Below are positions 26,847 to 36,630 of a stretch of DNA of 64,000 nucleotides, piece by piece. Under the pieces are notes generated by a model. It made no database searches and had not been told where the DNA came from. It worked only from the letters and a program-made list of their open reading frames with translations. Position numbers and translations under genes: made by a program. The stretch's first letter is position 1; each line of letters starts with the position of its first letter. Source of the stretch: Oenococcus oeni DSM 20252 = AWRIB129 (GTDB taxonomy: Bacteria > Bacillota > Bacilli > Lactobacillales > Lactobacillaceae). The stretch is taken from contig NZ_AQVA01000006.1 in the NCBI RefSeq assembly GCF_000372485.1, forward strand, positions 1-64,000. The letters are read 5' to 3'.

Positions 26847-27642
26847 AACTAAAATAAACAATCGAAAAGGAAATAACGGTAAAAATTATCAGGACAATTA
26901 AATCTATTTTTTGAAATTTCAATTGATGAAAACTGGTCCTGCTCTTCGCATCAATAAAACCTCTGATTTCCATCGTATCAGCCAAGGTCAAAGCCTTTTT
27001 AAACGCGACGCTGATTAAAGGAATTATCATCGGAATCAGTGTTTTTGTTCGTTTAACAATGCTGCCAGTTTTCAAACTGAGTCCGCGTGATCTTTGAGCA
27101 TCGACAATTGTCGAAAATTCGTCGGACAAAATCGGAACAAAACGCAGCGTCATCGAAATTAATAAAGCGAAAGTTTTAGTGTCCAAACCAATCTTGCTCA
27201 AAGGCTTTAGAAGACTGGAAATTCCGTCGGCGATCGAAGTCGAAGGCGTCGTTACCGTCAACACAGTTGTCATAAAAATCATTAAGAAAAAGCGTAAAGC
27301 AATTATAATCGAATTTATAAGGCCAGTAGAAGAAATTCTCAGCCAACCGAAACTGATAAGAATGTCCGACTGATCGCTTGGTGCGGTTAAAAGCAATTGG
27401 ATTAGCATCATTAAAATAACAAGTGAGAGAATCGAGCGTAAGCCCAACCAAAAAACCTTGATTGGAATTTTTGAACAGTAGATCGCAAAAGCCACAAAAA
27501 AAATCAAAATTCCATATGTTAACCAAGAATTAGCAAAAAGTAGAATGATTACGAAAAAAAAATCAATTACAATTTTAGTACGTGGATCCAATTTTCCAAG
27601 CAAAGAATCAGTTGGTAAAAAACGGCCGAAAATATTATTCAT
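26833..27642 (-). CDS. ecfT: Energy-coupling factor transporter transmembrane protein EcfT
   Basis: The scaffold of the group II ECF vitamin/micronutrient importer, with about six hydrophobic helices. It links EcfA ATPases to exchangeable S components. The coupling-helix motif AQRSRGLSL is at about 186-194 and a second A-R-G-like motif MEIRGFID near 233. I start at 27642 (MNNIFGRF), with GAGG seven bases upstream inside ecfA2; the longer reading frame from 27675 is less likely. 269 residues, the usual length. It overlaps ecfA2 by eight bases. Confidence 0.93.
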   Translation of the reverse strand: MNNIFGRFLPTDSLLGKLDPRTKIVIDFFFVIILLFANSWLTYGILIFFVAFAIYCSKIPIKVFWLGLRSILSLVILMMLIQLLLTAPSDQSDILISFGWLRISSTGLINSIIIALRFFLMIFMTTVLTVTTPSTSIADGISSLLKPLSKIGLDTKTFALLISMTLRFVPILSDEFSTIVDAQRSRGLSLKTGSIVKRTKTLIPMIIPLISVAFKKALTLADTMEIRGFIDAKSRTSFHQLKFQKIDLIVLIIFTVISFSIVYFSYAKL

Positions 27643-28459
27643 TGATTGCCTCGATTTCATCGGCAAGCTCGTCAATCGACAAAGGAGTTGATTTCAATCC
27701 TATGGAACGAGCAAAAGAGACTGTTGAGGGTGGTTGGATATCAGCATTCATCGGTTTGCTAAATATTTTTGTCGGGTTATTGTCAGATATTATTTTTCCT
27801 CTTCTAAAAATAATCGCTCGATCAACCAGAGGAGCCAAAGTATTAATATCATGGCTTACAGCAATGATAGTTGCTCCCTGTTCGTGAAAATAATTCAGAA
27901 TTTTCAAAAGATCATTTTTAGCATATTCATCCATCCCTGAGGTTGGTTCGTCCAACAGTAAATATTTTGGTTGGTTAACTAGAGCTCCGGCAATTGCGAC
28001 TTTACGCATTTGGCCAACCGATAAATTAAAAACAGAGTGTTCCCAAAGATCCTCTTCAATTCCAATTTGTTTAAGAACCTCTTTGGCTTTTTTTGAAGCC
28101 TCTGCTTTATTATTACCAAAATTCAGTGCAGCAAACTCAACATCATCTAACACTGTCGGAGAAAATAATTGTCTTTGGGGGAACTGAAAAACAAATCCAA
28201 AATTCCGTCTAACTTTCATAAGAATTTTTTCAGGAGAACTGTTGTTAATGATTTGCCCATCAAAATTTATTTCACCATTAGAGGGTAAAATCAGGGTATC
28301 AAGCAATCTTAAAAAAGTAGTTTTGCCAGAACCGGTTTGGCCGGCAACTAAAATAAATTCTCCAGAATTAATTGATAGAGAAAGATTATTTAAAGAAAAA
28401 GAATTTTCGTGTAAAAAAGATTTATATAAATAATTTACTTGTTTGAATTCAATAGCCAT
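27635..28459 (-). CDS. ecfA2: Energy-coupling factor ATPase EcfA2
   Basis: One of the two ATPases of the ECF module. Walker A AGQTGSGKTT (about 39-48), Q-loop FVFQFPQRQLF, signature NLSVGQMRKVAIAGAL near 144, Walker B YLLLDEPTSGMD near 167. The signature is LSVGQ, a form common in EcfA2. 274 residues. It overlaps ecfA1 by 25 bases and ecfT by 8, giving one tightly coupled operon. Confidence 0.93.
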   Translation of the reverse strand: MAIEFKQVNYLYKSFLHENSFSLNNLSLSINSGEFILVAGQTGSGKTTFLRLLDTLILPSNGEINFDGQIINNSSPEKILMKVRRNFGFVFQFPQRQLFSPTVLDDVEFAALNFGNNKAEASKKAKEVLKQIGIEEDLWEHSVFNLSVGQMRKVAIAGALVNQPKYLLLDEPTSGMDEYAKNDLLKILNYFHEQGATIIAVSHDINTLAPLVDRAIIFRRGKIISDNNPTKIFSKPMNADIQPPSTVSFARSIGLKSTPLSIDELADEIEAINE

Positions 28460-29235
28460 GAGAGCAGCTCTTTTTGAGAAATAATCGAAGAAGGTATTTT
28501 TCGATTCAACGAACGTTTTTGATTGATCTTTGAAACCAATTTAGAGACAAAAGTCTCACCCAATTGATGGTGGTGAAGAAAATCAATATCCGACATTAAA
28601 ACTTTTGCGGGTTCATCAGCGATTATTTTACCTTTTTCTAAAACAACAGCTCGTTGCCCCCATAATATTTCATCTGGATCATGGGTAATATTAATAATCG
28701 TTAAATTCGGGTTTTGCTTATGAAGCTTACCAATTAAATTTATTATTGATTCTCTGGCCAATGGATCCAACATACTAGTCGCTTCATCGAAAAATAAGAC
28801 ATCGGCATTCAAAATCAAAGCCGAGCCAATCGCCACACGCTGCTTTTGACCACCGGACAACTGATCTGGAGAGCTTTTGGCATAATCAGACATGCCAATC
28901 TCCTGCAAAGTCTCCTTGATCTTGTTAGGCATCAATTCGGGCTTAATTTGTTGATTCTCCAATCCAAAAGCCAACTCATCTTCAACGGTTGCTCCAATAA
29001 ATTGATCCTCTGGATTCTGAAAAACGGCTCCAAGCCGCGCCGCAACTTTTATTGTACCCGACGAAGGCGTTTCAAGACCAAGTATCAATCTCATCAAAGT
29101 CGACTTCCCAGATCCATTTCTGCCAACCAAAGAAAGCCACTCCCCACGATTAACCTGCAGAGAAAGTTGTCGAAACAATTCCTGACCATCATCAAAAGAA
29201 AACGACAAATTGTTAATTACAATAGCTGAAACCAT
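28435..29235 (-). CDS. ecfA1: Energy-coupling factor ATPase EcfA1
   Basis: The partner ATPase of EcfA2. Walker A GRNGSGKST (about 38-46), Q-loop AVFQNPEDQFIG, signature LSGGQKQRVAIGSAL near 127, Walker B VLFFDEATSMLD near 151. 266 residues. There are two adjacent ATG codons (29238 and 29235) and no Shine-Dalgarno. TAAAAT on the minus strand at 29243-29248 sits seven bases before the second, so I take 29235 as a likely leaderless start. It is first in the operon, after the rplQ terminator. Confidence 0.9.
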   Translation of the reverse strand: MVSAIVINNLSFSFDDGQELFRQLSLQVNRGEWLSLVGRNGSGKSTLMRLILGLETPSSGTIKVAARLGAVFQNPEDQFIGATVEDELAFGLENQQIKPELMPNKIKETLQEIGMSDYAKSSPDQLSGGQKQRVAIGSALILNADVLFFDEATSMLDPLARESIINLIGKLHKQNPNLTIINITHDPDEILWGQRAVVLEKGKIIADEPAKVLMSDIDFLHHHQLGETFVSKLVSKINQKRSLNRKIPSSIISQKELLSWLLNSNK

Positions 29236-29271
29236 CATTAAAATTTTAACAAAGGAAAACTGTTAAAAATA

Positions 29272-29352
29272 AAAAAGCCCTCAAATTTAATCTTTAGTCC
29301 ATAAAGCATCGAAACTTTTAAAACTTTAGATAAATTTGGGGCTTTTAAAATA
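29272..29352 (-). terminator. Terminator after rplQ
   Basis: On the minus strand AAAAGCCCcAAATTTA near the start of the element pairs with TAAATTTgAGGGCTTTT near its end, with a long A/T-rich loop, then TTTTTTATTTTT. It ends the long ribosomal transcript and insulates the ecf operon. Confidence 0.75.
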
Positions 29353-29358
29353 ATTAAT

Positions 29359-29754
29359 TTAATCAACAAATTCCAGTAATGCCATTGGAGCAGCATCACC
29401 GCGACGTTGACCTAATTTATAAATGCGTGTATAACCACCATTTCGACTTTTAAAGCGAGGAGCTACATCACTAAACAAAGTCTTAACAGCCTTTTGCTCA
29501 ACAATATCCTCAGCATTGGTTGCGTTTTTAATCTTATTTTCATCTTCAACATCGCGAAGATAGGTAGCCGCTAAACGACGAGCAGCAAGATCACCACGCT
29601 TTCCAAGCGTAATCATTTTCTCAGCCTGGCGGCGAACCTCTTTGGCACGTGCTTCGGTTGTTTGAATTTTGCCGTTAAGAATTAAATTAGTTGTCAAATC
29701 ACGCAAAAGTGCTTTGCGCTGGGACTTGGTCCTTTGCAACTTACGGTATCCCAT
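29359..29754 (-). CDS. rplQ: Ribosomal protein L17
   Basis: A 131-residue large-subunit protein: [20 protein letters not shown] at the N-terminus and [27 protein letters not shown] at the C-terminus are diagnostic. Last gene of the S10-spc-alpha supercluster, 30 bases after rpoA. Confidence 0.98.
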   Translation of the reverse strand: MGYRKLQRTKSQRKALLRDLTTNLILNGKIQTTEARAKEVRRQAEKMITLGKRGDLAARRLAATYLRDVEDENKIKNATNAEDIVEQKAVKTLFSDVAPRFKSRNGGYTRIYKLGQRRGDAAPMALLEFVD

Positions 29755-29784
29755 GATTACTCCTTTCTGGATTTCTCCGATTAT

Positions 29785-30729
29785 TTAGTTTTCAGTTTCC
29801 TGCTTAAATGACTGACCACGTTCAGCTAATTTTTGAATAATCTCTTCAAGTGATTTGCGTCCAAGATTTCTAACTTCGCCCATATCATGCAGGGTTTTAT
29901 CTGTTAGATCCTCAATTGTATTAATTCCCGCACGTTTCAGACAGTTAAACGAACGAACCGAAAGTTCAAGCTCTTCGATTGGTTCCTTGTTTTCCATAAC
30001 TGTCTCAACAGCATCAGGATCAAGCATCATTTCTTTCTTCCCAGCATTACTCAAATCAATGAACAAAGCTAGATGTTCAGATAATATCTTGGATCCAAGA
30101 CTCAAAGACTCGCTTGGACTAACAGAACCATCAGTCCACACTTCTAACGTTAATTTGTCATAATCATCACGATGACCAACACGAGTCTTTTCGACTGTAT
30201 AATTAACCTTAGAAATAGGTGTATAAATTGAATCAATCGCTAAAACACCAATGCCAAGTTCCATCTTGGCTTTATTCTCTTCAGCTGAATCATATCCGCG
30301 ACCACGTATAGCAGTGAGAGCCATATGTAGGCTCTTACCAGCCGAGACTGTCGCAATGTGCAAATCAGGATTCAAAATCTCAACATCGCCATCGCTTTTG
30401 ATATCTCCGGCAGTCAATTCACCAGCACCACTAAAGTCAACTTCAAGCGTCTTCTGTTCATCGGAATCAATCCGCATAGCAACCTTTTTTAAATTCAAAA
30501 TTATTTGAGTAACATCTTCTGTTACACCATCAATAGTCGTGAATTCATGAAGGACACCATCAATCTGGACAGAATTAATTGCTGCACCGGGCAGGCTGGA
30601 TAACAAAACTCTTCTTAATGAATTTCCAAGAGTAGTTCCATAACCGCGCTCGAGAGGCTCGGCAACAAACTTTCCATAATTTTCTGATTCTTCGACGGTC
30701 GAAATTGTTGGCTTTTGAAATTCGATCAT
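29785..30729 (-). CDS. rpoA: RNA polymerase alpha subunit
   Basis: A 314-residue alpha subunit. The N-terminal assembly domain (about 1-230) contains [25 protein letters not shown]. The C-terminal domain (about 245-310) contains [21 protein letters not shown] and [10 protein letters not shown], the DNA UP-element and activator contact region. Standard position between rpsK and rplQ. Confidence 0.98.
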   Translation of the reverse strand: MIEFQKPTISTVEESENYGKFVAEPLERGYGTTLGNSLRRVLLSSLPGAAINSVQIDGVLHEFTTIDGVTEDVTQIILNLKKVAMRIDSDEQKTLEVDFSGAGELTAGDIKSDGDVEILNPDLHIATVSAGKSLHMALTAIRGRGYDSAEENKAKMELGIGVLAIDSIYTPISKVNYTVEKTRVGHRDDYDKLTLEVWTDGSVSPSESLSLGSKILSEHLALFIDLSNAGKKEMMLDPDAVETVMENKEPIEELELSVRSFNCLKRAGINTIEDLTDKTLHDMGEVRNLGRKSLEEIIQKLAERGQSFKQETEN

Positions 30730-30753
30730 ATATTTGCCTCTCCTATATATTTT

Positions 30754-31152
30754 TTATGCCCGACGCTGCTTCGGTGGACGAGAACCGTTATGAGGAACGG
30801 GAGTGACGTCGCTAATTGCAGTAATTTCTAAACCAGCAGCGGCAACAGCACGAATTGCAGATTCGCGTCCAGGACCTGGTCCTTTAACACTGATTGCAAC
30901 ACTATGCATATTTTGTTCCATTGCTGCTTTGGCAGCAGCTTCACCAGCAAGTTGAGCAGCAAAAGGAGTAGACTTACGAGAACCCTTAAAACCTAATGAA
31001 CCAGCTGATGACCAAGAAACTGCGTTTCCTGCTTCATCAGTGATCAAAACAATCGTGTTATTAAAAGTTGAATGAATATGGGCAACGCCTTTTTCAATAT
31101 TCTTTTTAGCGCGACGCTTATGACCACTTGTGCGACTTGTACGACTTGCCAT
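30754..31152 (-). CDS. rpsK: Ribosomal protein S11
   Basis: A 132-residue small-subunit platform protein. [15 protein letters not shown] near 25 and the C-terminal [18 protein letters not shown] are diagnostic. It is 21 bases downstream of rpsM. Confidence 0.98.
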   Translation of the reverse strand: MASRTSRTSGHKRRAKKNIEKGVAHIHSTFNNTIVLITDEAGNAVSWSSAGSLGFKGSRKSTPFAAQLAGEAAAKAAMEQNMHSVAISVKGPGPGRESAIRAVAAAGLEITAISDVTPVPHNGSRPPKQRRA

Positions 31153-31173
31153 ACTGAAAATCTCCTTTCTTAA

Positions 31174-31545
31174 TTATTTCTTCTTGCCAGCAATCGCTCT
31201 AGCTGGGCCTTTACGAGTACGTGCATTATTCTTCGTGTGTTGTCCACGAACTGGTAATCCACGACGGTGACGAATACCACGGTAAGAGGCGATTTCCTGA
31301 AGTCCCTTAATATTTAAGCTAACTTCACGACGCAAATCACCTTCAAGTGTTAAGTTTAATTTGTCAACTGCTGCACGAACTTTATCCTCATCTTCAGGAC
31401 TAAGGTCACGTACACGGACATCTTCGCTCACACCAGCTTCTGCCAAAACCTTCTCAGCAGTAGTATTACCGATTCCATATATATAAGTAAGACCAATCAC
31501 GATCCTTTTGTCACGTGGTAAGTCAATACCTGCAATACGAGCCAT
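31174..31545 (-). CDS. rpsM: Ribosomal protein S13
   Basis: A 123-residue small-subunit head protein. [26 protein letters not shown] at the start and [23 protein letters not shown] near the end are diagnostic; the basic tail contacts P-site tRNA. Confidence 0.98.
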   Translation of the reverse strand: MARIAGIDLPRDKRIVIGLTYIYGIGNTTAEKVLAEAGVSEDVRVRDLSPEDEDKVRAAVDKLNLTLEGDLRREVSLNIKGLQEIASYRGIRHRRGLPVRGQHTKNNARTRKGPARAIAGKKK

Positions 31546-31602
31546 AACAATTCCTCCTTTCTATATGTATGCCGGTTCTTTATGCCACCGACCTGCCTAA
31601 TG

Positions 31603-31722
31603 TTACTTGCCCTGGCGTTGCTTGTGTTTGGGATTTGCCGAGCAAATTACCATAACGCGACCATTCCGCTTAATAACACGGCATTGATCACACATTGGTT
31701 TTACAGATGGACGTACTTTCAC
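31603..31722 (-). CDS. rpmJ: Ribosomal protein L36
   Basis: A 39-residue protein starting [14 protein letters not shown], containing [12 protein letters not shown]. The zinc ligands C-x2-C (11, 14), C27 and H33 are present. The start is GTG at 31722, with AGGAGG eight bases upstream. Normal position between infA and rpsM; too short for many ORF callers. Confidence 0.97.
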   Translation of the reverse strand: MKVRPSVKPMCDQCRVIKRNGRVMVICSANPKHKQRQGK

Positions 31723-31763
31723 AATCTATTCCTCCTATTCGGTTAACTGATTGTTGTCTCGCC

Positions 31764-31982
31764 TTATTTATGACGATAAGTGATTCGACCCTTAGTCAAA
31801 TCATATGGCGACATTTCAACCGTCACACGGTCTCCAACGAGAATACGGATATAATTTTTACGAATCTTGCCAGAAACTCCGGCTTGAATCCTTGCACCGT
31901 TTTCCAACTCAACAATAAAGTTAGCGTTTGGTTTTGTTTCTTTAATTACTCCTTCAATCTCAATAACGTCGTTTCCTGCCAC
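31764..31982 (-). CDS. infA: Translation initiation factor IF-1
   Basis: A 72-residue S1-like OB-fold factor that helps position initiator tRNA. It begins [11 protein letters not shown] and ends [15 protein letters not shown], as expected. The start is GTG at 31982 with GGAGG five bases upstream. An in-frame extension of 11 residues to 32015 exists but is not supported by homology. The central segment [20 protein letters not shown] is somewhat diverged from the usual HISGKIRMHYIRI form. Confidence 0.95.
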   Translation of the reverse strand: MAGNDVIEIEGVIKETKPNANFIVELENGARIQAGVSGKIRKNYIRILVGDRVTVEMSPYDLTKGRITYRHK

Positions 31983-32049
31983 TCTTACCTCCAAATTCAT
32001 ACGGTCAACCTGCAAATTATATCAGCATTACTAAAGAAAATCAAGCTAT

Positions 32050-32616
32050 TTATAAATTTGAAACAAGTTTTTTAATCTTTGGATAAACAACTGAAACTTC
32101 TCCATTTGCATCAATCGTGTAAAGACTTCCTTTATTACGATAATATTCAACCAAGGGCATGGTTTCTTTTTTTGCAACATCAATTCTGTGAGCGACAACT
32201 TCCGGTGTATCGTCTTCCCTACCACGTCCAAGCATTCTATTAGTTACGGTTTTTTCCGAAGCATCTAAATAGATAACCGCATTAAGCTTCTGTTGAATAC
32301 TTCTCAAAAAAGATTCCAGTGAATCTGCTTGAGAAGTATTTCTCGGATAGCCATCGAGAATAAAACCACCGGCATCCTTAACATCAGCCTCATTCAAACG
32401 TTCGTTCACAATTCCATTTGTGATTTCATCAGGAACAAGATTCCCGGCATCCATGAAAGATTTAGCCTTATCACCTAATTCAGTATGATTGGCCATCGCC
32501 GAACGAAAAATATCTCCAGTAGATATGTGAGGCAGTTTAAAATCCTCAACCATAATATCAGCGTTTGTACCTTTGCCAACTCCAGGAAGACCCAACATAA
32601 CAATATTTTTAGACAT
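32050..32616 (-). CDS. adk: Adenylate kinase (short, LID-less form)
   Basis: It interconverts AMP+ATP and 2 ADP. P-loop GLPGVGKGT at 9-17 and the DGYPRN motif near 90 are present. At 188 residues it lacks the zinc-binding LID insertion; GRGREDDTPEVVAHRI passes straight across the LID position. Most Lactobacillales have a ~215-residue long form. It lies between secY and infA as usual; no map gene follows. Confidence 0.95.
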   Translation of the reverse strand: MSKNIVMLGLPGVGKGTNADIMVEDFKLPHISTGDIFRSAMANHTELGDKAKSFMDAGNLVPDEITNGIVNERLNEADVKDAGGFILDGYPRNTSQADSLESFLRSIQQKLNAVIYLDASEKTVTNRMLGRGREDDTPEVVAHRIDVAKKETMPLVEYYRNKGSLYTIDANGEVSVVYPKIKKLVSNL

Positions 32617-32617
32617 T

Positions 32618-33964
32618 TTAAATTTTCCCTTCAGATAATTCTTTATCGTAATAAGGATGTGAGCGAATCAAACCAATATAGTTTTTCTTTTCTGTCAATC
32701 CTTCAATTTGGTGCATCAAATCAACCGCGACACCAATCACAATCAATAGACTAGTACCACCCAAACCAATCTTTGAATTGGCATCTAGAATTCCAAAATT
32801 CTGTGCTAAAAGTGGTACAACTGCAACAACGGCTAAAAAGATCGACCCTGGACCGGATAAACGATTAAGTAGGCGACTAAGGAACTTCTTCGTCTCTTCG
32901 CCAGGCCTTACACCGATTATATAGGAACCCTGCTTTTGCAGATTTTCGGATACCTTTTCCGGATTAACCTGGACAAAGGCGTAAAAGAAAGTAAATAAGA
33001 CAATCATCAAGCCATATGCTAATGTCCCTTCCCATGTCTGAAGGCTGAAGATGTTGCTAGCGATCTTATACCATGGCTTATCTCCCCAAGAACCAACAAA
33101 AGCCTGCAAAATAGTTTGAGGAGTTGTGATAAGAGATGAAGCGAAGATAACCGGAATAACGCCGGAGACATTAACTCTTAATGGCAAATAACTTTCGTCA
33201 CCATAATTACGATCCGAACGCGTATATTGCATAGGGAGACGGCGAACAGCGCCATAAAACCATGTAACGAAAGTAACAACAATCAGTAGGGCCAAGAAAA
33301 GAACACCAAAGCTAATCCATCCGTTTACTGCTGGACCTTCAAGAACATCCTCCTGAAAAAGCTGCCATATCCCTGGTATCAGTTGGGCAACAATACCGGC
33401 GAAAATAATCATCGAAACGCCATTGCCAATGCCTTTGTCCTGAATCTGTTCACCAAGCCAAACAGAAAACATCGATCCAACCGTCATAACGGCCGCAATA
33501 ACAAAATAAGAATTGAGAGAAGTATTTTTCAGTAAAGTTACCCCTATTGGTTCGCCCAAAGCATTTAGACCAGCCGTAATACCAATCGATTGAATGAAAG
33601 CCAAAACAATTGTCAAGTAACGAGTTACCTGAGTAGTTTTACGACGACCAGTCTCACCCTGTTTGGACCATTCAACCAATTTCGGAACGATATCCATTTG
33701 CAACAACTGAATGATAATTTGAGCTGTAACATAAGGACTAACGCCAAGAGCAAAAAGAGAATATGCCGAAAGACCGCCACCAGAGAACAAGTTTAAAATC
33801 GAAAGTAATGAAGTCTGGTCCATTAGCTTTGTCAAAGCACTTGCATTGACACCCGGGACGGTTATGTAGGCGCCAAACCTATAGACAAGCAAAATAAGCA
33901 AAGTCCAATAGATACGAACGCGAATTTCCTTTTGTTTTAGAGCTTTTATTAATAAACTAAACAT
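32618..33964 (-). CDS. secY: Protein translocase subunit SecY
   Basis: The channel subunit of the Sec translocon, 448 residues with ten predicted helices. TVPGVNASAL near 33, the plug-region FNLFSGGGLSAYSLFALGVSPYVTAQIIIQLL (in parts, about 58-88), and the cytoplasmic loop VRPGEETKKFL near 353 are present. It overlaps nothing but lies one base from adk and five from rplO, in the usual spc operon position. Confidence 0.98.
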   Translation of the reverse strand: MFSLLIKALKQKEIRVRIYWTLLILLVYRFGAYITVPGVNASALTKLMDQTSLLSILNLFSGGGLSAYSLFALGVSPYVTAQIIIQLLQMDIVPKLVEWSKQGETGRRKTTQVTRYLTIVLAFIQSIGITAGLNALGEPIGVTLLKNTSLNSYFVIAAVMTVGSMFSVWLGEQIQDKGIGNGVSMIIFAGIVAQLIPGIWQLFQEDVLEGPAVNGWISFGVLFLALLIVVTFVTWFYGAVRRLPMQYTRSDRNYGDESYLPLRVNVSGVIPVIFASSLITTPQTILQAFVGSWGDKPWYKIASNIFSLQTWEGTLAYGLMIVLFTFFYAFVQVNPEKVSENLQKQGSYIIGVRPGEETKKFLSRLLNRLSGPGSIFLAVVAVVPLLAQNFGILDANSKIGLGGTSLLIVIGVAVDLMHQIEGLTEKKNYIGLIRSHPYYDKELSEGKI

Positions 33965-33969
33965 GGAAA

Positions 33970-34434
33970 TTAATTTTCTGAATCAGCAGTTTCGGTAGTT
34001 AAAATAATCTTGCTACCGGCTTCTTTGATTGAATCCTGTGCAGCTTGTGAAGCTTTTGCTGCATGAATAGTAATTTTTTTATTAAGTTTACCAGAAGCCA
34101 AAACTTTGACGCCTGATAATTCCTTTTTAATGATACCAGCTTCTTTCAATGAAGAGGCCGAAACAGTTGTTCCATCGTCAAACTTATTAAGTTGGTCAAG
34201 ATTAACGATTGCATACTCTTTACGAGAAATATTGTTAAATCCACGTTTAGGCATACGACGCATCAATGGCATTTGGCCACCTTCGAAACTTAGACGCAAT
34301 TTTTTTCCTTCACGAGCCTTCTGGCCTTTTTGTCCACGACCAGCTGTCTTTCCTTTGCCGGCAGAGAAACCGCGAGCTTTTCGAGTAGAAGATTTACGAG
34401 AACCAGCGACTGGTTTTAAAGTTGATAAATCCAT
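33970..34434 (-). CDS. rplO: Ribosomal protein L15
   Basis: A 154-residue protein with the basic Gly-rich N-terminus ([19 protein letters not shown]) and [16 protein letters not shown] short acidic tail (TTETADSEN) extends beyond the usual end. Its start overlaps the rpmD stop by one base. Confidence 0.98.
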   Translation of the reverse strand: MDLSTLKPVAGSRKSSTRKARGFSAGKGKTAGRGQKGQKAREGKKLRLSFEGGQMPLMRRMPKRGFNNISRKEYAIVNLDQLNKFDDGTTVSASSLKEAGIIKKELSGVKVLASGKLNKKITIHAAKASQAAQDSIKEAGSKIILTTETADSEN

Positions 34435-34619
34435 TATTTGTTAACCTCCTCAACCGAAACAAGATGAGCAATCTTAAAAATGATACCACGAGTCGCAGCA
34501 TTATCTGGGCGAACAACAGAAGAGTGAACACGACCCAAGCCAAGAGACTTTGCAATCTCTCGTTGACGAGGCTCACGATGAACTATGCTTTTAATTAAAG
34601 TAATTTTTAAATCTGCCAT
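34434..34619 (-). CDS. rpmD: Ribosomal protein L30
   Basis: A 61-residue protein; [30 protein letters not shown] is diagnostic. It is nine bases after rpsE. Confidence 0.98.
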   Translation of the reverse strand: MADLKITLIKSIVHREPRQREIAKSLGLGRVHSSVVRPDNAATRGIIFKIAHLVSVEEVNK

Positions 34620-34628
34620 GTCTCCTCC

Positions 34629-35126
34629 TTATTCTCCAAGGCTAACGCCACGCAATGCAGCAACCACCTTAGCTTCCTTTAAGTTCTTTAAACCATCAAA
34701 CGTTGCACGAACAACATTGACAGCAGTTGATGATCCAAGTGATTTCGCAGTAACATCAGGGATACCTGCTAACTCCATAATTGGACGAGTAGAGCCTCCT
34801 GCAGCAACCCCGGAACCTTCAGAAGCAGGCTTTAAGAGAACTTTTCCGCCTCCGTCAACGCCAAGAACCTGATGAGGAATCGTAGTTCCAACGGTCGGGA
34901 CCTTGATCAAATGACGTTTAGCATCTTCAACAGCTTTACGAATAGCCTCAGGAACTTCTTGGGCCTTTCCAGTACCAAAGCCAACATGCCCATTTCTATC
35001 ACCAACAATTACCAAAGCGGAAAAACGAAGCCGACGGCCACCTTTCACAACTTTTGTAACACGATTGATAGAAACAACATTTTCTTCAAGATCGCCAAGT
35101 GCATTTGGATTAATATATTCTGCCAT
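34629..35126 (-). CDS. rpsE: Ribosomal protein S5
   Basis: A 165-residue small-subunit protein. [26 protein letters not shown]-type S5 N-terminal domain is at about 26-52, and [21 protein letters not shown] in the C-terminal half. Normal length and position. Confidence 0.98.
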   Translation of the reverse strand: MAEYINPNALGDLEENVVSINRVTKVVKGGRRLRFSALVIVGDRNGHVGFGTGKAQEVPEAIRKAVEDAKRHLIKVPTVGTTIPHQVLGVDGGGKVLLKPASEGSGVAAGGSTRPIMELAGIPDVTAKSLGSSTAVNVVRATFDGLKNLKEAKVVAALRGVSLGE

Positions 35127-35143
35127 ATTTTTTCCTCCTTCCC

Positions 35144-35500
35144 TTAGAATTTCAAACCTGCTTCACGAGCGCCGTCGGCCAGAGACCGAACACGTCCGTG
35201 ATAGAGATACCCACTCCGGTCAAAAACAACCTCAGTGATTTTTTTTGCAATAGCTAGTTTGGCAACCGACTGGCCAACCTTACTTGCTTGTTCAGATTTA
35301 GTTCCACCTTGGTTTTCTTTTTCCAAAGTAGAGGCACTTGCTAGCGTGACACCTGCTACGTCATCAATTACTTGTGCGTAGATGTTTGAATTAGAACGAA
35401 AAACACTCAAACGGGGGCGCTGTGCAGTACCAGAAATCTTACCACGCACACGCGCGTGACGCTTTTGACGCGTCTTATTTTTATCTGGTTTTGTAATCAT
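35144..35500 (-). CDS. rplR: Ribosomal protein L18
   Basis: A 118-residue 5S rRNA-binding protein. [20 protein letters not shown] and [28 protein letters not shown] are diagnostic. Confidence 0.98.
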
Positions 35501-35531
35501 AGCAATGCTTCCTTTTAATAATTTAGACTAG

Positions 35532-36068
35532 TTATTTACCAGTCTTTCCTTCCTTACGACGTACGATTTCGCCTTGATAACGAATTCCCTTGCCTTTATA
35601 AGGTTCAGGCGGACGAACTCCGCGAATCTCAGCTGCAAAATCACCGACACGTTGTTTGGAAATACCCTCAATAGAAATATGGGTAGCATCAGGTACAGCA
35701 ACTTTCAGACCTTCACGCGCTTCAAACTCAACCGGGTGGGAAAAACCAACAGTCAACACAAGTTTATCTCCTTGCATCGAAGCACGATATCCAACACCAA
35801 CAAGTTCAAGATTCTTTTTAAAACCTTTAGAAACGCCCTCAATCATATTAGCAACATTAGCACGAGTAGTTCCATGCAATGCTTTATTCCGATTAGAATC
35901 ATCGGGACGACTGAACTTAGCTTCAGATCCCTCGATATTCATTGAAATCACCGACGCGATCGAACGGGTAATTTCACCTTTAGGACCCTTAACAGTTACC
36001 TGATCGCCCTCCTGCTTTATTTCAACACCAGTAGGAATGGTGATTGCTTTATTTCCGATACGACTCAT
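35532..36068 (-). CDS. rplF: Ribosomal protein L6
   Basis: A 178-residue protein: [12 protein letters not shown] start and [28 protein letters not shown] end, both diagnostic. Confidence 0.98.
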   Translation of the reverse strand: MSRIGNKAITIPTGVEIKQEGDQVTVKGPKGEITRSIASVISMNIEGSEAKFSRPDDSNRNKALHGTTRANVANMIEGVSKGFKKNLELVGVGYRASMQGDKLVLTVGFSHPVEFEAREGLKVAVPDATHISIEGISKQRVGDFAAEIRGVRPPEPYKGKGIRYQGEIVRRKEGKTGK

Positions 36069-36107
36069 GGTTTTCTCCTTTCCTAGATAAATTAACCATG
36101 GATTAAA

Positions 36108-36509
36108 TTACCATACGTACGCGATTACTTCTCCGCCAATCATCTTAGCACGAGCAGCTTTATCTGTCATAACGCCTTCAGATGTTGACAAAATCGCAAT
36201 TCCCAAACCATTTAGTACTTTAGGAACAGAATCAGCCTGGACATAAGAACGCAAACCGGGTTTTGAAATCCGTTTTAAACCAGTAATAATACGCTCACGA
36301 TTTGGGCCATACTTTAAACTCAAAGAAATCAAACCTTGCTTATTAGGAGTATCAACAACTTGATAATCGGTAATAAAACCCTCATCCTTTAAAATTTGGG
36401 CAATATTAATTTTGATCTTTGAAGCAGGGGTCTCAACGGTTTCGTGACGAACCATGTTCGCATTCCGGATCCGGGTCAAAAAGTCTGCAATTGGATCAGA
36501 CATTGTCAT
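36108..36509 (-). CDS. rpsH: Ribosomal protein S8
   Basis: A 133-residue protein starting [20 protein letters not shown] and ending [10 protein letters not shown] use the ATG at 36509, with AAGGAAA about eight bases upstream; the open frame extends 17 codons further with no homology. The gene usually just before it, rpsN, is missing, and a 121-base structured spacer separates it from rplE. Confidence 0.97.
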   Translation of the reverse strand: MTMSDPIADFLTRIRNANMVRHETVETPASKIKINIAQILKDEGFITDYQVVDTPNKQGLISLSLKYGPNRERIITGLKRISKPGLRSYVQADSVPKVLNGLGIAILSTSEGVMTDKAARAKMIGGEVIAYVW

Positions 36510-36545
36510 AATGAATTTCCTTTCTAACAGTTGTCGCGTAACAAT

Positions 36546-36626
36546 GCACTTTTTAGACAAAACATCATTGATAATTTATCTAAAAAGCACGTTTGTCCAA
36601 TAGCGATACTTTGTTTGTGCTTTTTA
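36546..36626 (-). promoter_or_regulatory. Mutually exclusive hairpins between rplE and rpsH
   Basis: Three related arms lie in the spacer on the minus strand. Arm A (TAAAAAGCAC, 36617-36626) can pair perfectly over 10 bp with the 5' part of arm B (GTGCTTTTTA, within 36575-36590). Alternatively the whole arm B pairs with arm C (36546-36561) in a 16-bp stem with three G-U wobbles and a 13-base loop. Only one can form at a time, which is the layout of an RNA switch or attenuator. The function is inferred; it could also be a simple processing site. Confidence 0.5.
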
Positions 36627-36630
36627 ATAA

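Noticed and set aside
32000-32015. Longer N-terminus for IF-1 starting at 32015 or 32000
   Set aside because: The GTG at 31982 has GGAGG at the right distance and gives the normal 72-residue protein; the upstream codons include the Shine-Dalgarno itself.
36510-36630. A degraded rpsN between rplE and rpsH
   Set aside because: No S14-like residues (such as the CxxC or the KASW end) are found in any frame; the spacer is too short for the gene.
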